Notes: a model not told the origin generated them from the sequence alone. DNA of 64,000 bases from Brachybacterium epidermidis (GCF_015209585.1 NZ_JADEYR010000001.1:1-64000), one strand, 5' to 3'. Shown: positions 34,515 through 46,667, numbered from the stretch's first letter. Translations and numbers: made by a program.

Positions 34515-36175
34515 CCACTTCCGACCGCCGCCCCTTCCGCCGCGCCCTGCTGTCCGTCTACGACAAGAGCGGCATCGTCGAGCTGGCCCGAGCGCTCGCC
34601 GACGCCGGCTGCGAGATCGTCTCCACCGGCTCCACCGCGGCGACCGTCCGCCAGGCCGGGATCGAGGTCACCGACGTCGAGCAGATCACCGGTTTCCCCG
34701 AGATGCTCGATGGCCGTGTCAAGACCCTCCACCCCCGCATCCACGGCGGGATCCTCGCCGACCAGCGCCTGGAGGACCACGTCTCCCAGCTGGCCGACCA
34801 CGACATCGCCCCCTTCGACCTCGTGGTGGTGAACCTCTACCCCTTCGCGGAGACGGTCGCGGCCGGCGGCAGCTTCCAGGAGATCATCGAGAAGATCGAC
34901 GTGGGCGGCCCCACCATGGTGCGCGGCGCCGCCAAGAACTTCGCCTCGGTGGCCGTCGTGGTCGAGCCCGAGGACTACGCCGAGGCCGCCCGTGCAGCGG
35001 GGGCCGGTGGCTTCACTCTGGGGGAGCGGCAGGAGCTGGCCGCGGCTGCTTTCCAGGTCACTGCCGGGTACGACGAGGCGATCGCCGCCTGGATGATGGG
35101 CGCCCTGGACGGGGACGACGCCCAGGACGCCGACGGCGCCGAGCAGGACGAGGCGGAGGAGGTCAGCGACACCTACCTGCTGGACATGAGCGACGAGGAC
35201 GCTGCCACCATGGGCTTCGCCGCCACCCTGCGGTACGGCGAGAACCCCCACCAGCGCGCCCGCCTCGCCGTGGTCGACGAGGAGGATCCCGGTCTCGCCG
35301 GCGCCGAGCAGCTCGGCGGCAAGGCCATGAGCTACAACAACTACGTCGACGCCGACGCCGCCCTGCGTGCTGCCTACGACCACGACCAGCCCTGCGTGGT
35401 GGTGATGAAGCACAACAACCCCTGCGGCATCGCCGTCGCGCGCGAGGGCGAGGACATCGCCGCCGCCCACGCCCGCGCTCATGGCACCGACCCGGTCTCC
35501 GCCTACGGCGGGGTGATCGCCGCCAACCGCACGGTCACCCTGGCGATGGCTCAGCAGGTCAAGCCGGTGTTCACCGAGGTGATCCTGGCGCCCGGCTACG
35601 AGGTCGAGGCCCTCGAGCTGCTGCACAGCAAGAAGAACCTGCGGATCCTGCAGGTCGCCGACCGGCCCCGCGGCGGGGTGGAGATCCGCACCATCTGGGG
35701 CGGCACCCTGGTGCAGGACGTCGATGCCCTCACGGCCGGCGGGGACGACCCTGCCACCTGGACCCTGGCCGCCGGGGAGGCCGCCGACCAGGACACCCTC
35801 GCCGACCTCGCCTTCGCCTGGCGGGCCGTGCGGGCGCCCAAGTCCAACGCGATCCTGCTGGCCAAGGACGGTGCAGCCGTCGGCATCGGCATGGGCCAGG
35901 TCAACCGCCTGGACTCCTGCCGGCTGGCCGTGGCCCGCGCCAACACCCTCGGCGAGCATGCCGAGGGCGAGCAGGCACCGGAGCGGGCACGCGGAGCCGT
36001 CGCCGCCTCGGACGCCTTCTTCCCCTTCGCCGACGGTGCCCAGATCCTCATCGACGCGGGCGTGACCGCGATCGTCCAGCCCGGCGGCTCCATCCGCGAC
36101 GACGAGGTGATCGCGGCCTGCCGCGAGGCAGGGGTGACCCTCTACCTCACCGGCACCCGCCACTTCGCCCACTGA
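34511..36175 (+). CDS. purH: Bifunctional AICAR transformylase / IMP cyclohydrolase
   Basis: The 554-residue enzyme performs the last two steps of IMP synthesis. The N-terminal MGS-like cyclohydrolase domain is seen in [27 protein letters not shown], and [15 protein letters not shown]; the C-terminal AICAR transformylase domain in [36 protein letters not shown], and [12 protein letters not shown] short acidic insert (~200-215) lies between the domains. It is coupled to purN by a 4-bp overlap. Confidence 0.97.
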   Translation: MTTSDRRPFRRALLSVYDKSGIVELARALADAGCEIVSTGSTAATVRQAGIEVTDVEQITGFPEMLDGRVKTLHPRIHGGILADQRLEDHVSQLADHDIAPFDLVVVNLYPFAETVAAGGSFQEIIEKIDVGGPTMVRGAAKNFASVAVVVEPEDYAEAARAAGAGGFTLGERQELAAAAFQVTAGYDEAIAAWMMGALDGDDAQDADGAEQDEAEEVSDTYLLDMSDEDAATMGFAATLRYGENPHQRARLAVVDEEDPGLAGAEQLGGKAMSYNNYVDADAALRAAYDHDQPCVVVMKHNNPCGIAVAREGEDIAAAHARAHGTDPVSAYGGVIAANRTVTLAMAQQVKPVFTEVILAPGYEVEALELLHSKKNLRILQVADRPRGGVEIRTIWGGTLVQDVDALTAGGDDPATWTLAAGEAADQDTLADLAFAWRAVRAPKSNAILLAKDGAAVGIGMGQVNRLDSCRLAVARANTLGEHAEGEQAPERARGAVAASDAFFPFADGAQILIDAGVTAIVQPGGSIRDDEVIAACREAGVTLYLTGTRHFAH

Positions 36176-36292
36176 GCCCGACGGCACTCGGCTCGCGGCT
36201 CGCGCTTCGCGGACGCAGGGGTCACGGAAAGCTGTCGGACCGGGGCAATAGAGTGAGCGGTAACCCAGGCGAGTGATCGAAGGAGAGCAACG

Positions 36293-37198
36293 GTGAAGAT
36301 CCCCGACAACCAGAGTCTGCGCGAGTACATCGAGCACCTGCGGGACGAGGGCTACTCCGTCACCGACGGCCACACCCCGGACCCGGACCTGATCGACCCG
36401 CAGGGCAACCCGGTGTACACCTGGCAGGAGGGGTACCCGTACGAGACCCGCATGGACCGCGACGAGTACGAGCTGGAGAAGTACCGCCTGCAGGTGGAGC
36501 TGCTGAAGTACCAGTACTGGCTCGAGGACAACGACCAGAAGTCGATCATCATCTTCGAGGGGCGCGATGCGGCCGGCAAGGGCGGCACCATCAAGCGCTT
36601 CACCGAACACCTGAACCCCCGCACCGCGCGCGTGGTCGCGCTGAACAAGCCCAGCGACCGCGAGCGCGGCCAGTGGTACTTCCAGCGCTACATCCAGCAC
36701 CTGCCCACCTCCGGGGAGATGGTGCTGTTCGACCGCTCCTGGTACAACCGCGCCGGGGTGGAGCGGGTGATGGGCTTCGCCTCCCCGGAGCAGTACGAGA
36801 CCTTCATGAACCAGGTCCCGCACTTCGAGCGGATGCTGGTGGATTCCGGCATCCACGTCACCAAGTTCTGGTTCTCCGTGTCCCAGAAGGAGCAGCGCAC
36901 CCGCTTCGCGATCCGCCAGCTGGACCCGGTGCGCCGCTGGAAGCTCTCCCCGATGGACCTGGAGTCCCTGGACCGCTGGGACGCGTACACCGAGGCCAAG
37001 CTGGAGATGTTCCGCCGCACGGACAAGAAGTACGCGCCCTGGACCATCATCCGCTCCAACGACAAGAAGCGCGCACGGCTCAATGCGATGCGCTACTTCC
37101 TGTCCCAGTTCGAGTACGAGGGCAAGGACCACGACGTGGTCGGTGAGCCCGATCCGAAGCTCGTGATGCGCGGCAAGCAGGAGGAGGCCGACGAGTAG
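36293..37198 (+). CDS. ppk2: Polyphosphate kinase 2
   Basis: The 301-residue single-domain PPK2 has Walker A FEGRDAAGKGGTIKRFTEHL (~83-102), Walker B-type LFDRSWYNRAGVE and a lid region. The family transfers phosphate between polyphosphate and nucleotides. The subclass cannot be fixed by eye. The GTG start has AAGGAG at ~7 nt. It ends 4 bp before the convergent aspA stop. Confidence 0.93.
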   Translation: MKIPDNQSLREYIEHLRDEGYSVTDGHTPDPDLIDPQGNPVYTWQEGYPYETRMDRDEYELEKYRLQVELLKYQYWLEDNDQKSIIIFEGRDAAGKGGTIKRFTEHLNPRTARVVALNKPSDRERGQWYFQRYIQHLPTSGEMVLFDRSWYNRAGVERVMGFASPEQYETFMNQVPHFERMLVDSGIHVTKFWFSVSQKEQRTRFAIRQLDPVRRWKLSPMDLESLDRWDAYTEAKLEMFRRTDKKYAPWTIIRSNDKKRARLNAMRYFLSQFEYEGKDHDVVGEPDPKLVMRGKQEEADE

Positions 37199-37202
37199 CC
37201 AG

Positions 37203-38705
<1,503 letters not shown>

Positions 38706-38856
38706 CGGGAGTCCTCCGGGGATGGATGCGTGTGGCCGCGTCGACGGGGCCGGCGGGGGGCCGCCGGGGCGTGCCGACGGTCCGGGGCCGACGGCTCTGA
38801 CGGCCCCGCTCAGCGTATCCCGCGCCGGGGCCTCCCGAGCCGGATCGGCGGCACCG

Positions 38857-38862
38857 TACGAT
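38857..38862 (+). promoter_or_regulatory. -10 box TACGAT of a leaderless promoter
   Basis: TACGAT is followed by 6 nt and GTG 38869 of the DUF3017-like protein. Confidence 0.45.
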
Positions 38863-38868
38863 GGGCCG

Positions 38869-39159
38869 GTGATCTCCGACCCCTCACCGTTCACGGTGCG
38901 CGCGGCGCTCCGACGCCAGGCCGTGCTCACCGTGGCACTGCTCGCGCTGGCGGTGATCCTGGTGGTCGGTGCGCTGGGTGCGGTGCCGCTGGCCGGCATG
39001 CTGCTCGCGGCACTGATGGCCGTGCTGGCAGTGATGCGACTGGTGCTGCCCACCGCCGCCGTCGGGGCGCTCGCCGTGCGCTCACGCGCCGTGGACGCCG
39101 CAGTGATGCTGGTCATCGCGGCGGGGCTCGCCGTACTCTCGACCTCACCGAACCTCTGA
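38869..39159 (+). CDS. DUF3017-like small membrane protein
   Basis: The 96-residue protein has three hydrophobic helices (~14-33, 35-56, 68-88) with short loops and an Arg-rich start, the form of DUF3017 proteins in actinobacteria, which are of unknown function. The GTG start is supported only by the leaderless -10 box. It is divergent from aspA and convergent with the carbonic anhydrase gene. Confidence 0.65.
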   Translation: MISDPSPFTVRAALRRQAVLTVALLALAVILVVGALGAVPLAGMLLAALMAVLAVMRLVLPTAAVGALAVRSRAVDAAVMLVIAAGLAVLSTSPNL

Positions 39160-39198
39160 TCCACGGGAGCGCCTCAGCCCCAGGGGACCTGAGAGCCG

Positions 39199-39807
39199 TC
39201 AGTCCTGGACCAGGACCATGCGTCCGTCACCCAGGCCGTACACCCCGCCCACCACGGACAGCAGTCCGGAGCGCTGGGCCTCGCGCACCAGGGCGGAGCC
39301 GGCCGTCAGATCGGTGATCGTGCCGCGCACGTGCCGGGCCACCGCGTCATGGGAGGGATCCTCGGGATCGAGGTGGTCGCGCACGCCCTCCACCAGTGCG
39401 GGCATGGAACCGGGCAGGTCGTGCCCGTCAACCAGGTAGCGCTGGGCCGCGGCCACGGCGCCGCAGGACTCGTGCCCCAGCACCAGGGCCACGGAGACCC
39501 CCAGCTGCGCCACCGCGAACTCCACCGATGCCACCACCGAGCGGTCCAGCACGTGTCCCGCCGTCCGCACCACGAACAGGTCGCCGAACCCCTGGTCCAG
39601 CAGGATCTCCACGCTCACCCGCGAGTCCGAGCAGGCCAGCACCACGGCGTGCGGGTGCTGACCGTCGGTCAGGGCCCGACGATGCGCATCGTCCTGGTGG
39701 GGGCGGCGCGGGCGGCCCTCGGCGAAGCGGAGGTTGCCGTCGATCAGGGCCTGCAGCGCCTGTGACGGAGTCGGTCGGGAGCGGGGGTCCGGTGCGTTGG
39801 AGAACAC
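39199..39807 (-). CDS. Beta-class carbonic anhydrase
   Basis: The 202-residue enzyme hydrates CO2. Zinc ligands and the Asp/Arg dyad are visible: ACSDSRV (Cys, Asp, Arg) and LGHESCGAV (His, Cys), with LFVVRTAGH between them. GTG 39807 was chosen because the upstream divergent gene starts 27 bp away and CACACT lies 7 nt before the GTG. The long open frame extending towards 40779 is an antisense shadow of thrE. Confidence 0.92.
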   Translation of the reverse strand: MFSNAPDPRSRPTPSQALQALIDGNLRFAEGRPRRPHQDDAHRRALTDGQHPHAVVLACSDSRVSVEILLDQGFGDLFVVRTAGHVLDRSVVASVEFAVAQLGVSVALVLGHESCGAVAAAQRYLVDGHDLPGSMPALVEGVRDHLDPEDPSHDAVARHVRGTITDLTAGSALVREAQRSGLLSVVGGVYGLGDGRMVLVQD

Positions 39808-39834
39808 GCGAGACAGTGTGACACGATCAGGATC

Positions 39835-41292
39835 GTGCCCACCGATACCGCGCGCCTGCACGCCGTGTTCGACCTCGCGATGAGGATCGGTGAGGGCCTG
39901 CTCTCCAACGGTGCTGCCGCCTCCGAGGTCACCGCGACCGTCCTGCGGGTCACCAGCTCCTCGGGCCTGCGCAACGTCTCGGTCCAGGTCACCTTCGACG
40001 AGGTGACCATCTCCTATCTTCCCGATCAGCTCTCCGCGCCCTTCACCCGGGTGCGCTCGGCGAGCGCGAGAGTGCAGGACTTCTCGCGCCTGGCCGCCTT
40101 CGAGGACATCACCCACCGCTACATCGCCGGTGACCTCGACCTGGACGAGGCTCGGCGCCTGGCCGAGGAGATCCCGCGCCAGAAGGCCGCCTACCACCTG
40201 GGACTGGTCACCGCCGGCTTCGCGATGATGGGCGGTGCCGCTGCCCTGAGCCTGGGTGCCAAGCCCCTGGTCGCCACCGCCGCGACCCTCGCGGCCGGGA
40301 TCCTGATCCTGGCCGGGGAGTACCTGACCCGGTGGCGCATCCCGCAGTTCTACTCCCAGGCCCTGGGGGGACTGGTCGGTGTGCTCACCGCGGTGGTGGT
40401 GGACATGATCGACCCCACCGTGAACTCCTCGATCGTGGTGGTGGCCTGCATCATCGTGCAGCTGGCGGGACTGACCTCCTTCGGCGCGATGCAGGATGCT
40501 GTCACGGGCTGGTACATCACCGCCTCCGGGCGGATCCTGGAGACCCTCATGCTCACCGTCGGCGTGGTGGCAGGGGTCCGCGGGGGACTGCTGCTGGCCG
40601 ATCGCCTGGGGGCCGACATCTCCGTGAGCGCCTCCATGCCGGTCTCGCTGATCTCCGTGCTGGTGCTGGTGGTCTCCGGTGCCGGGATGGGCCTGGGCTA
40701 CGGAGTGGGCACCCAGGTGCCCGCCCGCATCCTCGCCTGGACGGCCGTGGTGGCCGTCGGCTCGGCGGTCACCTCCCACGTGCTGTCGGTGCTGGTGCTG
40801 GACCGGGTGTACGCCGTGGCCATCACCGCGTTCCTGGTGGGCGCGGTCTCCGTGGTGATCGGCGACCGGCTGCGGGCCCCCGCTCTGGCCATCGTGATGG
40901 CAGGTGTGATCCCCCTGGTTCCCGGCAGCCGCATCTTCCGGGGCCTGCTGGGGCTGGGCAGCGACGTCGCCGAGGGCGCGGTGGAGCTGTTCGGCGCCGC
41001 CGAGGTGGCGGTGGCCATCGCCGCCGGCGCGATCCTGGGCCAGCTGGCGCTCGCCCGGCTGATCGCACGACTGCCGCGCGGCCGCATCTCCTACACCCCG
41101 GTCATCTCCTCCCCGTTCACCACGCTGCGCAGGCGACGTATGTCACTGGGTCTGCGGCGATCGAGACGAAAGGGCCGGACGGCGCATCTCGAGCCGTCTA
41201 CGATGACCGGTGAGATGACAGCGCTGTCGCCCAGCCTCCTCGAGGAACTCGAGAGCTCCCCGGTGCGGCGCTCCGAGCACAAGGAGAACTGA
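39835..41292 (+). CDS. ThrE-family threonine/serine exporter
   Basis: The 485-residue protein has the two-part ThrE layout: an N-terminal cytosolic/amphipathic domain (FDLAMRIGEGLLSNGAAASEV; ~1-125) followed by about ten membrane helices, with PLVPGSRIFRGLLGL late in the chain as in the ThrE_2 half. Corynebacterium ThrE exports threonine and serine; substrate here is inferred. GTG 39835 lies 7 nt after CACGAT. Its stop overlaps the next start by one base. Confidence 0.88.
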   Translation: MPTDTARLHAVFDLAMRIGEGLLSNGAAASEVTATVLRVTSSSGLRNVSVQVTFDEVTISYLPDQLSAPFTRVRSASARVQDFSRLAAFEDITHRYIAGDLDLDEARRLAEEIPRQKAAYHLGLVTAGFAMMGGAAALSLGAKPLVATAATLAAGILILAGEYLTRWRIPQFYSQALGGLVGVLTAVVVDMIDPTVNSSIVVVACIIVQLAGLTSFGAMQDAVTGWYITASGRILETLMLTVGVVAGVRGGLLLADRLGADISVSASMPVSLISVLVLVVSGAGMGLGYGVGTQVPARILAWTAVVAVGSAVTSHVLSVLVLDRVYAVAITAFLVGAVSVVIGDRLRAPALAIVMAGVIPLVPGSRIFRGLLGLGSDVAEGAVELFGAAEVAVAIAAGAILGQLALARLIARLPRGRISYTPVISSPFTTLRRRRMSLGLRRSRRKGRTAHLEPSTMTGEMTALSPSLLEELESSPVRRSEHKEN

Positions 41293-42359
41293 TGAGCAGC
41301 CCCGCGATCGTCGCCACCGGCGCGTACTCCCGCAGCGGCACCGGCCGCGGCACCGGAATAGAGCTGATGCGGCTGACACCGGGGCAGGGACAGGCCGCTT
41401 GCGGCGTCGAGCGCCTGGCCTCCGTCGAGCTCGAGAATCCCACCTTCCTGCTGTGGAGTCGTGACGGCACCCTGCTGTACGCCGTGCTGGAGACCTCGCC
41501 CAGCCGCCTGGTGGCGCTGCGCGTGAGCGAGGACGGCACCACCGCCGAGCTGGTCGCCGACCTCCCCCTGCAGGGGGAGGGGGCGTGCCACCTGGCCTAC
41601 GGCCACCGCGCCCGCACCCTGGTGATCGCCGACTACGGCTCCGGCTCGGTCGAGACGGTCACCCTCGACGAGCAGGGCGTACCCGTGGAGCTAGTCGACT
41701 TCGACAGCCACCGCCACCACGCCGACGGCCTGGACCCGCACCCCCACCAAGTGGTCCAGATGCCCGGCACCGAGCTGCTGGCCGTCCCGGACCTGGGGCT
41801 GGACCGCGTGTTCCTCTACGCGCAGGACACCACCGGCCAGATCGACCTGGCCGGCGAGATCCCCCTGCGCCGGGGCAGCGGGCCGCGCCACCTGGTGGCC
41901 GACCACGAGTCCGAGCTGCTGCACATCTCCTGCGAGCTCAACGGAACGGTCGCCACCGCCGTGAGGCAGGAGGGCGAGAGCGACCCGAACCTGCCGCGCC
42001 CGGTGCGCGGTGCCCAGTACCGCTGGGCGGTGCGCACCACGGTGCAGGCCAGCGGGCATGAGGGCACCAATGCGCCGTCCCACCTCGAGCTCACCGCCGA
42101 TGAGGGGCACCTGCTGGTCGCCAACCGCGGCCCGGACACGATCTCCCTGCTGTCCCTGGTGGCGATGCGCCCCCGGCTGGTCGCCGAGATCGAGGTGGGG
42201 GCCCACCCCCGCCACTTCACGCAGCTGGGCGACCTGGTGCTGGTAGCGGCGCAGGAGGCCGACCGCATCGACGTGCTGCGCGTGGAGGGCGAGCGCCTGA
42301 GCACGGTGGGGGAGCCGATCGAGTCCCCCTCGGTGGCATGCCTCGCCGTTCGTCCCTGA
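41292..42359 (+). CDS. Lactonase-family beta-propeller protein (6-phosphogluconolactonase type)
   Basis: The 355-residue protein resembles the seven-bladed YbhE/Pgl-type lactonase fold: FLLWSRDGTLLYAVLE, ACHLAYGHRARTLVIADYGSGSV, HPHQVVQMPGTELLAVPDLGLDRVFLY, GSGPRHLV, and PSHLELTADEGHLLVANRGPDTI. It may hydrolyse 6-phosphogluconolactone; this family also has members of unknown substrate. AAGGAG lies 5 nt before the ATG inside the end of thrE, implying coupling. Confidence 0.85.
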   Translation: MSSPAIVATGAYSRSGTGRGTGIELMRLTPGQGQAACGVERLASVELENPTFLLWSRDGTLLYAVLETSPSRLVALRVSEDGTTAELVADLPLQGEGACHLAYGHRARTLVIADYGSGSVETVTLDEQGVPVELVDFDSHRHHADGLDPHPHQVVQMPGTELLAVPDLGLDRVFLYAQDTTGQIDLAGEIPLRRGSGPRHLVADHESELLHISCELNGTVATAVRQEGESDPNLPRPVRGAQYRWAVRTTVQASGHEGTNAPSHLELTADEGHLLVANRGPDTISLLSLVAMRPRLVAEIEVGAHPRHFTQLGDLVLVAAQEADRIDVLRVEGERLSTVGEPIESPSVACLAVRP

Positions 42360-42388
42360 CGTGCGTCCCTGATCATGGGCCCGGTGCC

Positions 42389-42395
42389 TTATAGA
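42389..42395 (+). promoter_or_regulatory. Candidate -10 (TTATAGA) upstream of galK
   Basis: TTATAGA stands out in otherwise GC-rich DNA, 75 nt before ATG 42471. A leader and a GGAAGGA ribosome-binding site follow, so this gene is not leaderless. Confidence 0.4.
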
Positions 42396-42470
42396 CTCTC
42401 CAACCGCTGAAGAGAACATCCCGGGGACCTCGGATCCGACCGGGACGGCGTCCGTCACGGAAGGATTCTG

Positions 42471-43745
42471 ATGACCACACCTGCCGGCCACGAGAGCACG
42501 ACCGCCCCGGGTTCGGCACCCGGACCGGACGCGGATGCGCAGCCCCAGGGGCTGCTGTCGACGGCACCGGACCGCGCCCGGGCCGCACAGCGAGTGGAGG
42601 AGGCGTTCGCGCAGTCCTTCGGGTACAGCCCCGACGGCGTGTGGTCCGCCCCTGGCCGTGTCAACATCATCGGCGAGCACGTGGACTACCAGGACGGCCT
42701 GTGCCTGCCTATGGCCATCTCCCACCGGTGTTTCGCAGCGGCCGCACGCACCCCCACCGACCGCGTGCGCCTGCGGTCCCTCCAGAGCGACGTGGAACTC
42801 GACATCGACGCGGGGGAGCTCGCCCCCGGTGCGGTCGAGGGATGGCCCGCCTACGTGGCGGGAGTCCTGTGGGCGCTGCGCTCGTTCATCTCCGGCTCCG
42901 CCACGCAGGGCATGGACGTGCTGATCGACGGCCACGTCCCGCTGGGCTCGGGGCTGTCCAGCTCCGCGGCACTGGAGTGCGCCACCGCCGAGGCCATCGA
43001 GTCCCTGCTGAGCCTGGGAACCACGCCCCTCGAGCGGGTCAAGGCCGCGATCACTGCGGAGACCGAGTTCGCCGGTGCCTCCACGGGAGGCCTGGACCAG
43101 TCCGCCTCGGTGCTCTCCCGCGCCGGGCACGCCCTGTTCCTGGACTGCCGCGCCTTCTCCACCCGCCCCGTGCCGTGGGACCTGGGCTCCCAGGGCCTGG
43201 CGCTGCTGATCACCGACACCCGCGCCGAGCACTCGCACGTCGACGGCGAGTACGTGGCCCGGCGCGCCGACAGCGAGCGCGCCGCCGAGCTGATCGGTGT
43301 GCCCACCCTGCGCGAGGTCCCCTTCGAGCAGCTCGAGGAGGCACTGGGCCGCATCGAGGACGACACGGTGCGCCGTCGCGCCCGGCACGTGATCACCGAG
43401 ATCCGGCGCGTCAAGGAGTTCGACGGGCTGCTGTCCTCCGGCAGCGTGCGGGACCACCTGGCGGAGCTCGGCGACCTGCTGAACGCCTCCCATGACTCCC
43501 TGCGCGATGACTACGAGGTCACCGTGCCGGCGCTCGACGTCGCCGTGGACGCGGCCCGCGCCGCGGGGGCCCACGGTGCCCGCATGACCGGGGGCGGCTT
43601 CGGCGGCTCGACGATCGCGCTGGTGGAGGCGGAGCAGGCCGAGGCCGTGGCCGGTGCCATCGCCCACGCCTTCCGCCAGCAGTCGCTGGGTGAGCCGGTG
43701 TTCTTCCTGGCCCTGCCCAGTGAGGGCGCCGGTCAGGACCGCTGA
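42471..43745 (+). CDS. galK: Galactokinase
   Basis: This 424-residue GHMP kinase phosphorylates galactose at C1. It shows the galactokinase signature GRVNIIGEHVDYQDGLCLPMAI, the phosphate loop PLGSGLSSSAALE, the catalytic Asp region GGLDQSAS, and GARMTGGGFGGSTIAL. The N-terminal ~35 residues are a low-complexity extension. No other gal genes are near. Confidence 0.96.
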   Translation: MTTPAGHESTTAPGSAPGPDADAQPQGLLSTAPDRARAAQRVEEAFAQSFGYSPDGVWSAPGRVNIIGEHVDYQDGLCLPMAISHRCFAAAARTPTDRVRLRSLQSDVELDIDAGELAPGAVEGWPAYVAGVLWALRSFISGSATQGMDVLIDGHVPLGSGLSSSAALECATAEAIESLLSLGTTPLERVKAAITAETEFAGASTGGLDQSASVLSRAGHALFLDCRAFSTRPVPWDLGSQGLALLITDTRAEHSHVDGEYVARRADSERAAELIGVPTLREVPFEQLEEALGRIEDDTVRRRARHVITEIRRVKEFDGLLSSGSVRDHLAELGDLLNASHDSLRDDYEVTVPALDVAVDAARAAGAHGARMTGGGFGGSTIALVEAEQAEAVAGAIAHAFRQQSLGEPVFFLALPSEGAGQDR

Positions 43746-43762
43746 TACGCGGGCGCGCGCCC

Positions 43763-44827
43763 TCAGTCCGCCGGCGGGGCGGGGGTGCGCAGCCACTCCT
43801 CGACCCCGCCCAGCAGGCGGGCGCGCACCTGCTCGGGTGCGCTGGACAGCCGGATCGAGGACGCGGCCAGGTGGGCCAGCTCCCCGTCATCCATGCCGAT
43901 GGCCCGGGCGGTCTCGTACTGGTCCAGCAGACGCGAGTTGAACAGCAGCGGGTCGTCCGCGCTCAGAGCGATCAGGGCGCCCGCATCGACCAGGGTGCGC
44001 AGCGGCACGTCTGTGGCCTCCCGGAACACCCCCAGGGAGGCGTTCGAGGCCGGGCACACCTCCAGCCCGATGCCGCGCTCCACGATCTGCTCCAGCAGGC
44101 GGGGATCCTGGGCCGCCCGCACGCCGTGGCCCAGACGGTCGGGCGCCAGGCTGTCCACCACCTCGCGCACGTGGTCCGGGCCCAGCAGCTCACCGCCGTG
44201 CGGGACCGACAGCAGGCCCGCCTCCCTCGCGATCCGGAAGGCGGGGGCGAAGTCACGGGTGTCCCCGCGGCGCTCGTCGTTGGAGAGCCCGAAGCCGACC
44301 ACCCGGCCCGGCTCCCGCTCGGCGTGGCGGACAGCCAGCCGAGCCAGGGTGCGGGCATCCAGCGGGTGACGGGTGCGGGAGGCGGCGATGATGATGCCGA
44401 TGCTCACGCCCGTGGCGTCCTCGGTGAGGCGGGCCTCGTCCAGCACGATCTCGATGGCCGGGGTCAGCCCGCCCACGTGCGGCGCGTAGCTGGTGGGATC
44501 CACCTGCAGCTCGAGCCGCCCGGAGCCCTCGGCGGCGTCGTCCTCGGCGGCCTCCCGGATCAGGCGCCGCATCGCCCCCTCGGAGTCCACCACCGCGCGC
44601 GCCGCGTCGTACTGCCGCTGGAAGCGGAACCAGCCGCGATGCGTGGGCTCCACCTGCAGGGCCGTGTCATCGGTCAGGGAGCGCGGCAGGCGGATCCGCC
44701 GCTCCGCCGCCAGGTCCCACAGGGTCTGCGGGCGCATCGAGCCGGTGAAGTGCAGGTGCAGGTGGGCCTTGGGGAGCGCCGCGAGGTCCCGGCCTGTCCC
44801 GGTGCTCACTGCGGAGCCGGTGCTCAC
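43763..44827 (-). CDS. add: Adenosine deaminase
   Basis: The 354-residue metal-dependent deaminase (amidohydrolase superfamily) has [19 protein letters not shown] (two metal His), [16 protein letters not shown] (metal His with catalytic Glu), [17 protein letters not shown] (His), and LSADDPLLF (metal Asp). The usual ELHVHLDG has become AHLHLHFTG, with Phe-Thr for Leu-Asp. GTG 44827 overlaps the aminotransferase stop (GTGA); GTG 44809 is an alternative. Confidence 0.9.
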   Translation of the reverse strand: MSTGSAVSTGTGRDLAALPKAHLHLHFTGSMRPQTLWDLAAERRIRLPRSLTDDTALQVEPTHRGWFRFQRQYDAARAVVDSEGAMRRLIREAAEDDAAEGSGRLELQVDPTSYAPHVGGLTPAIEIVLDEARLTEDATGVSIGIIIAASRTRHPLDARTLARLAVRHAEREPGRVVGFGLSNDERRGDTRDFAPAFRIAREAGLLSVPHGGELLGPDHVREVVDSLAPDRLGHGVRAAQDPRLLEQIVERGIGLEVCPASNASLGVFREATDVPLRTLVDAGALIALSADDPLLFNSRLLDQYETARAIGMDDGELAHLAASSIRLSSAPEQVRARLLGGVEEWLRTPAPPAD

Positions 44828-46068
44828 GATCCGAGCAGGGCGATCACCCGGTCGATGCCCTCGGCCAGGTCCTCGTCGCTGAGGGCGTAGGAGAACCGCA
44901 GGTGGCCGGGCGCGCCGAAGGCCTCTCCCGGCACCGCGGCCACCTCCGCCTCCTGCAGGATGACCGCGGCCAGCTCGGTCGAGGTCTCCACGTGCGTGCC
45001 GCGGATCTCCTTCCCCAGGGCGCCGTGCACGTCCGGGAAGGCGTAGAACGCCCCGGTGGGGGTGGGGACCGTGAAGCCGGGCACCTGGGAGAGCTTCTGG
45101 ACCATGAGCCGGCGCCGACGGTCGAAGGCCTCGCGCATCTGGTCGATGGGCTCCATCGGGCCATTCAGAGCGGCGATCGCGGCGCGCTGGGCGATGTTGT
45201 TGACGTTGGAGGTGAGGTGGGACTGCAGGTTGCTGGCCGCCGCGATCACGTCCTCGGGGCCGATCATCCATCCCACCCGCCAGCCGGTCATCGCGTAGGT
45301 CTTGGCGACCCCGCCCAGCACGAGCGTGGAGTCGACCAGCTCGGGGACGACGGACAGCACCGAGGTGAAGGGGGTGTCGTCGTAGGTGAGGTGCTGGTAG
45401 ATCTCGTCGCTGATCACCCACAGCCCGTGCTCGAGCGCCCACTGCCCGATCTCCCGCAGCTGATCTGCGCTCATCACCGCGCCGGTGGGGTTCGAGGGGG
45501 AGCACAGCAGGATGGCCCGGGTGGCGTCGGTGCGGGAGGCCTCCAGCTGGGCGAGGCTGGGCAGGTACCCCTGGTCGGCGCCCGCGAGCACCGTGACCTC
45601 GCGGCCCCCGGCCAGGCGGATCGCCTCGGGGTAGGTGGTCCAGTAGGGGGCCGGCAGCAGCACTTCGTCGCCCGGATCCAGCAGGGTCGCGAAGGCCTGG
45701 TACACGGCCTGCTTGCCGCCGTTGGTGATCAGCACCTGGCCCGGCTCCACGGTGAGGCCGCCCATCCGGGTGGCGCTGTCCGCCACGGCCTGGCGCAGGG
45801 CGGGCAGGCCGGCGGTGGGGGAGTAGCGGTGGTTGGCGGGGTCGCCCACCGCATCCCGTGCCGCGTCCACGATGTGCGCGGGTGTGGGGAAGTCCGGCTC
45901 ACCGGCGCCGAAGCCGATCACGGGACGACCGGCGGCCTTGAGGGCCTTCGCGGTGGCGTCCACGGCGAGGGTGGCGGACGGGGCGATGGAGCTGATGCGC
46001 CGTGAGATGCGGGCGCGGTCGGCTGCAGGGAAGGAGGCTGCGGGGCTGCGATCGTCGGCGGTGGTCAC
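44824..46068 (-). CDS. PLP-dependent aminotransferase (aspartate aminotransferase, class I)
   Basis: The 414-residue fold-type I aminotransferase has [45 protein letters not shown], and PLP-lysine region [17 protein letters not shown], with [11 protein letters not shown] at the end. It matches the aspartate/prephenate aminotransferase subfamily; the exact substrate is not decided by motifs. It precedes add on the minus strand and is divergent from tRNA-Trp. Confidence 0.92.
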   Translation of the reverse strand: MTTADDRSPAASFPAADRARISRRISSIAPSATLAVDATAKALKAAGRPVIGFGAGEPDFPTPAHIVDAARDAVGDPANHRYSPTAGLPALRQAVADSATRMGGLTVEPGQVLITNGGKQAVYQAFATLLDPGDEVLLPAPYWTTYPEAIRLAGGREVTVLAGADQGYLPSLAQLEASRTDATRAILLCSPSNPTGAVMSADQLREIGQWALEHGLWVISDEIYQHLTYDDTPFTSVLSVVPELVDSTLVLGGVAKTYAMTGWRVGWMIGPEDVIAAASNLQSHLTSNVNNIAQRAAIAALNGPMEPIDQMREAFDRRRRLMVQKLSQVPGFTVPTPTGAFYAFPDVHGALGKEIRGTHVETSTELAAVILQEAEVAAVPGEAFGAPGHLRFSYALSDEDLAEGIDRVIALLGS

Positions 46069-46137
46069 GCCCCCATCGTGGCAGAGGCGGGCCGGGTTCG
46101 TCAGGAAGTCCGGCCCATGTGATCTGCCCCGGGTCGA

Positions 46138-46167
46138 TTCGCACCGGGTCCGTGAGGCTTGTATGCT
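46138..46167 (+). promoter_or_regulatory. Candidate promoter of tRNA-Trp/secE
   Basis: TTCGCA (46138-46143) and TATGCT (46162-46167) are 18 nt apart, 92 nt before the tRNA. Confidence 0.4.
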
Positions 46168-46258
46168 GATCGCTGGCCCGAACCGCTACGGCGCGTCACA
46201 GCACCCCACCGTGCTGCCGCGGCGTGCCCCCGGGCCGCGCGGGGATCCTTCCCCGCGA

Positions 46259-46331
46259 AGGGTAGTGGCGCAATTGGTAGCGCAGCGGTCTCCAAAACCG
46301 CAGGTTGCAGGTTCGAGCCCTGTCTACCCTG
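46259..46331 (+). tRNA. tRNA-Trp (CCA)
   Basis: The 73-nt sequence folds as a cloverleaf: acceptor AGGGTAG/CTACCCT, D-arm with AATTGGTAG, anticodon stem GCGGT/ACCGC around loop CTCCAAA with anticodon CCA at 46292-46294, and T-loop GTTCGAGCC. The 3' CCA is not encoded. Position directly before secE is the usual actinobacterial arrangement. Confidence 0.97.
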
Positions 46332-46358
46332 CCCGTCCGTCCGGGCCTGCCCGGCCGG

Positions 46359-46667
46359 ATGCGGATGACCTCGACGAGATCGGACAGTCCACACGTGAAC
46401 TCCAGCCAGCACGCACCGTCGGCGCCCGCGCGCGGCGACGGTCGGGGAAACGGGTCCAGCAACCCGTTCCTGGCCATCGGTCTGTTCATCCGCCAGGTCA
46501 TCGCTGAGCTCAAGAAGGTCGTCGTCCCGACCCGCAAGGAGCTGATCGTCTACGCGATCACGGTCCTCGCGTTCGTCATCGCGATGATCCTGTACATCTT
46601 CGGTCTCGACTTCGTCTCCAGCTGGCTGTCCCGGATCGCGTTCGTGGTCCCGGACCAAGGGCTCTGA
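46359..46667 (+). CDS. secE: Protein translocase subunit SecE
   Basis: This 102-residue (from ATG 46359) single-pass subunit stabilises SecY in the translocon. The amphipathic helix [20 protein letters not shown] precedes the transmembrane helix [19 protein letters not shown]. The polar N-terminal ~35 residues are poorly conserved and the start is uncertain: ATG 46359, ATG 46365 and GTG 46395 are all in frame without a clear ribosome-binding site. It lies between tRNA-Trp and nusG. Confidence 0.92.
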   Translation: MRMTSTRSDSPHVNSSQHAPSAPARGDGRGNGSSNPFLAIGLFIRQVIAELKKVVVPTRKELIVYAITVLAFVIAMILYIFGLDFVSSWLSRIAFVVPDQGL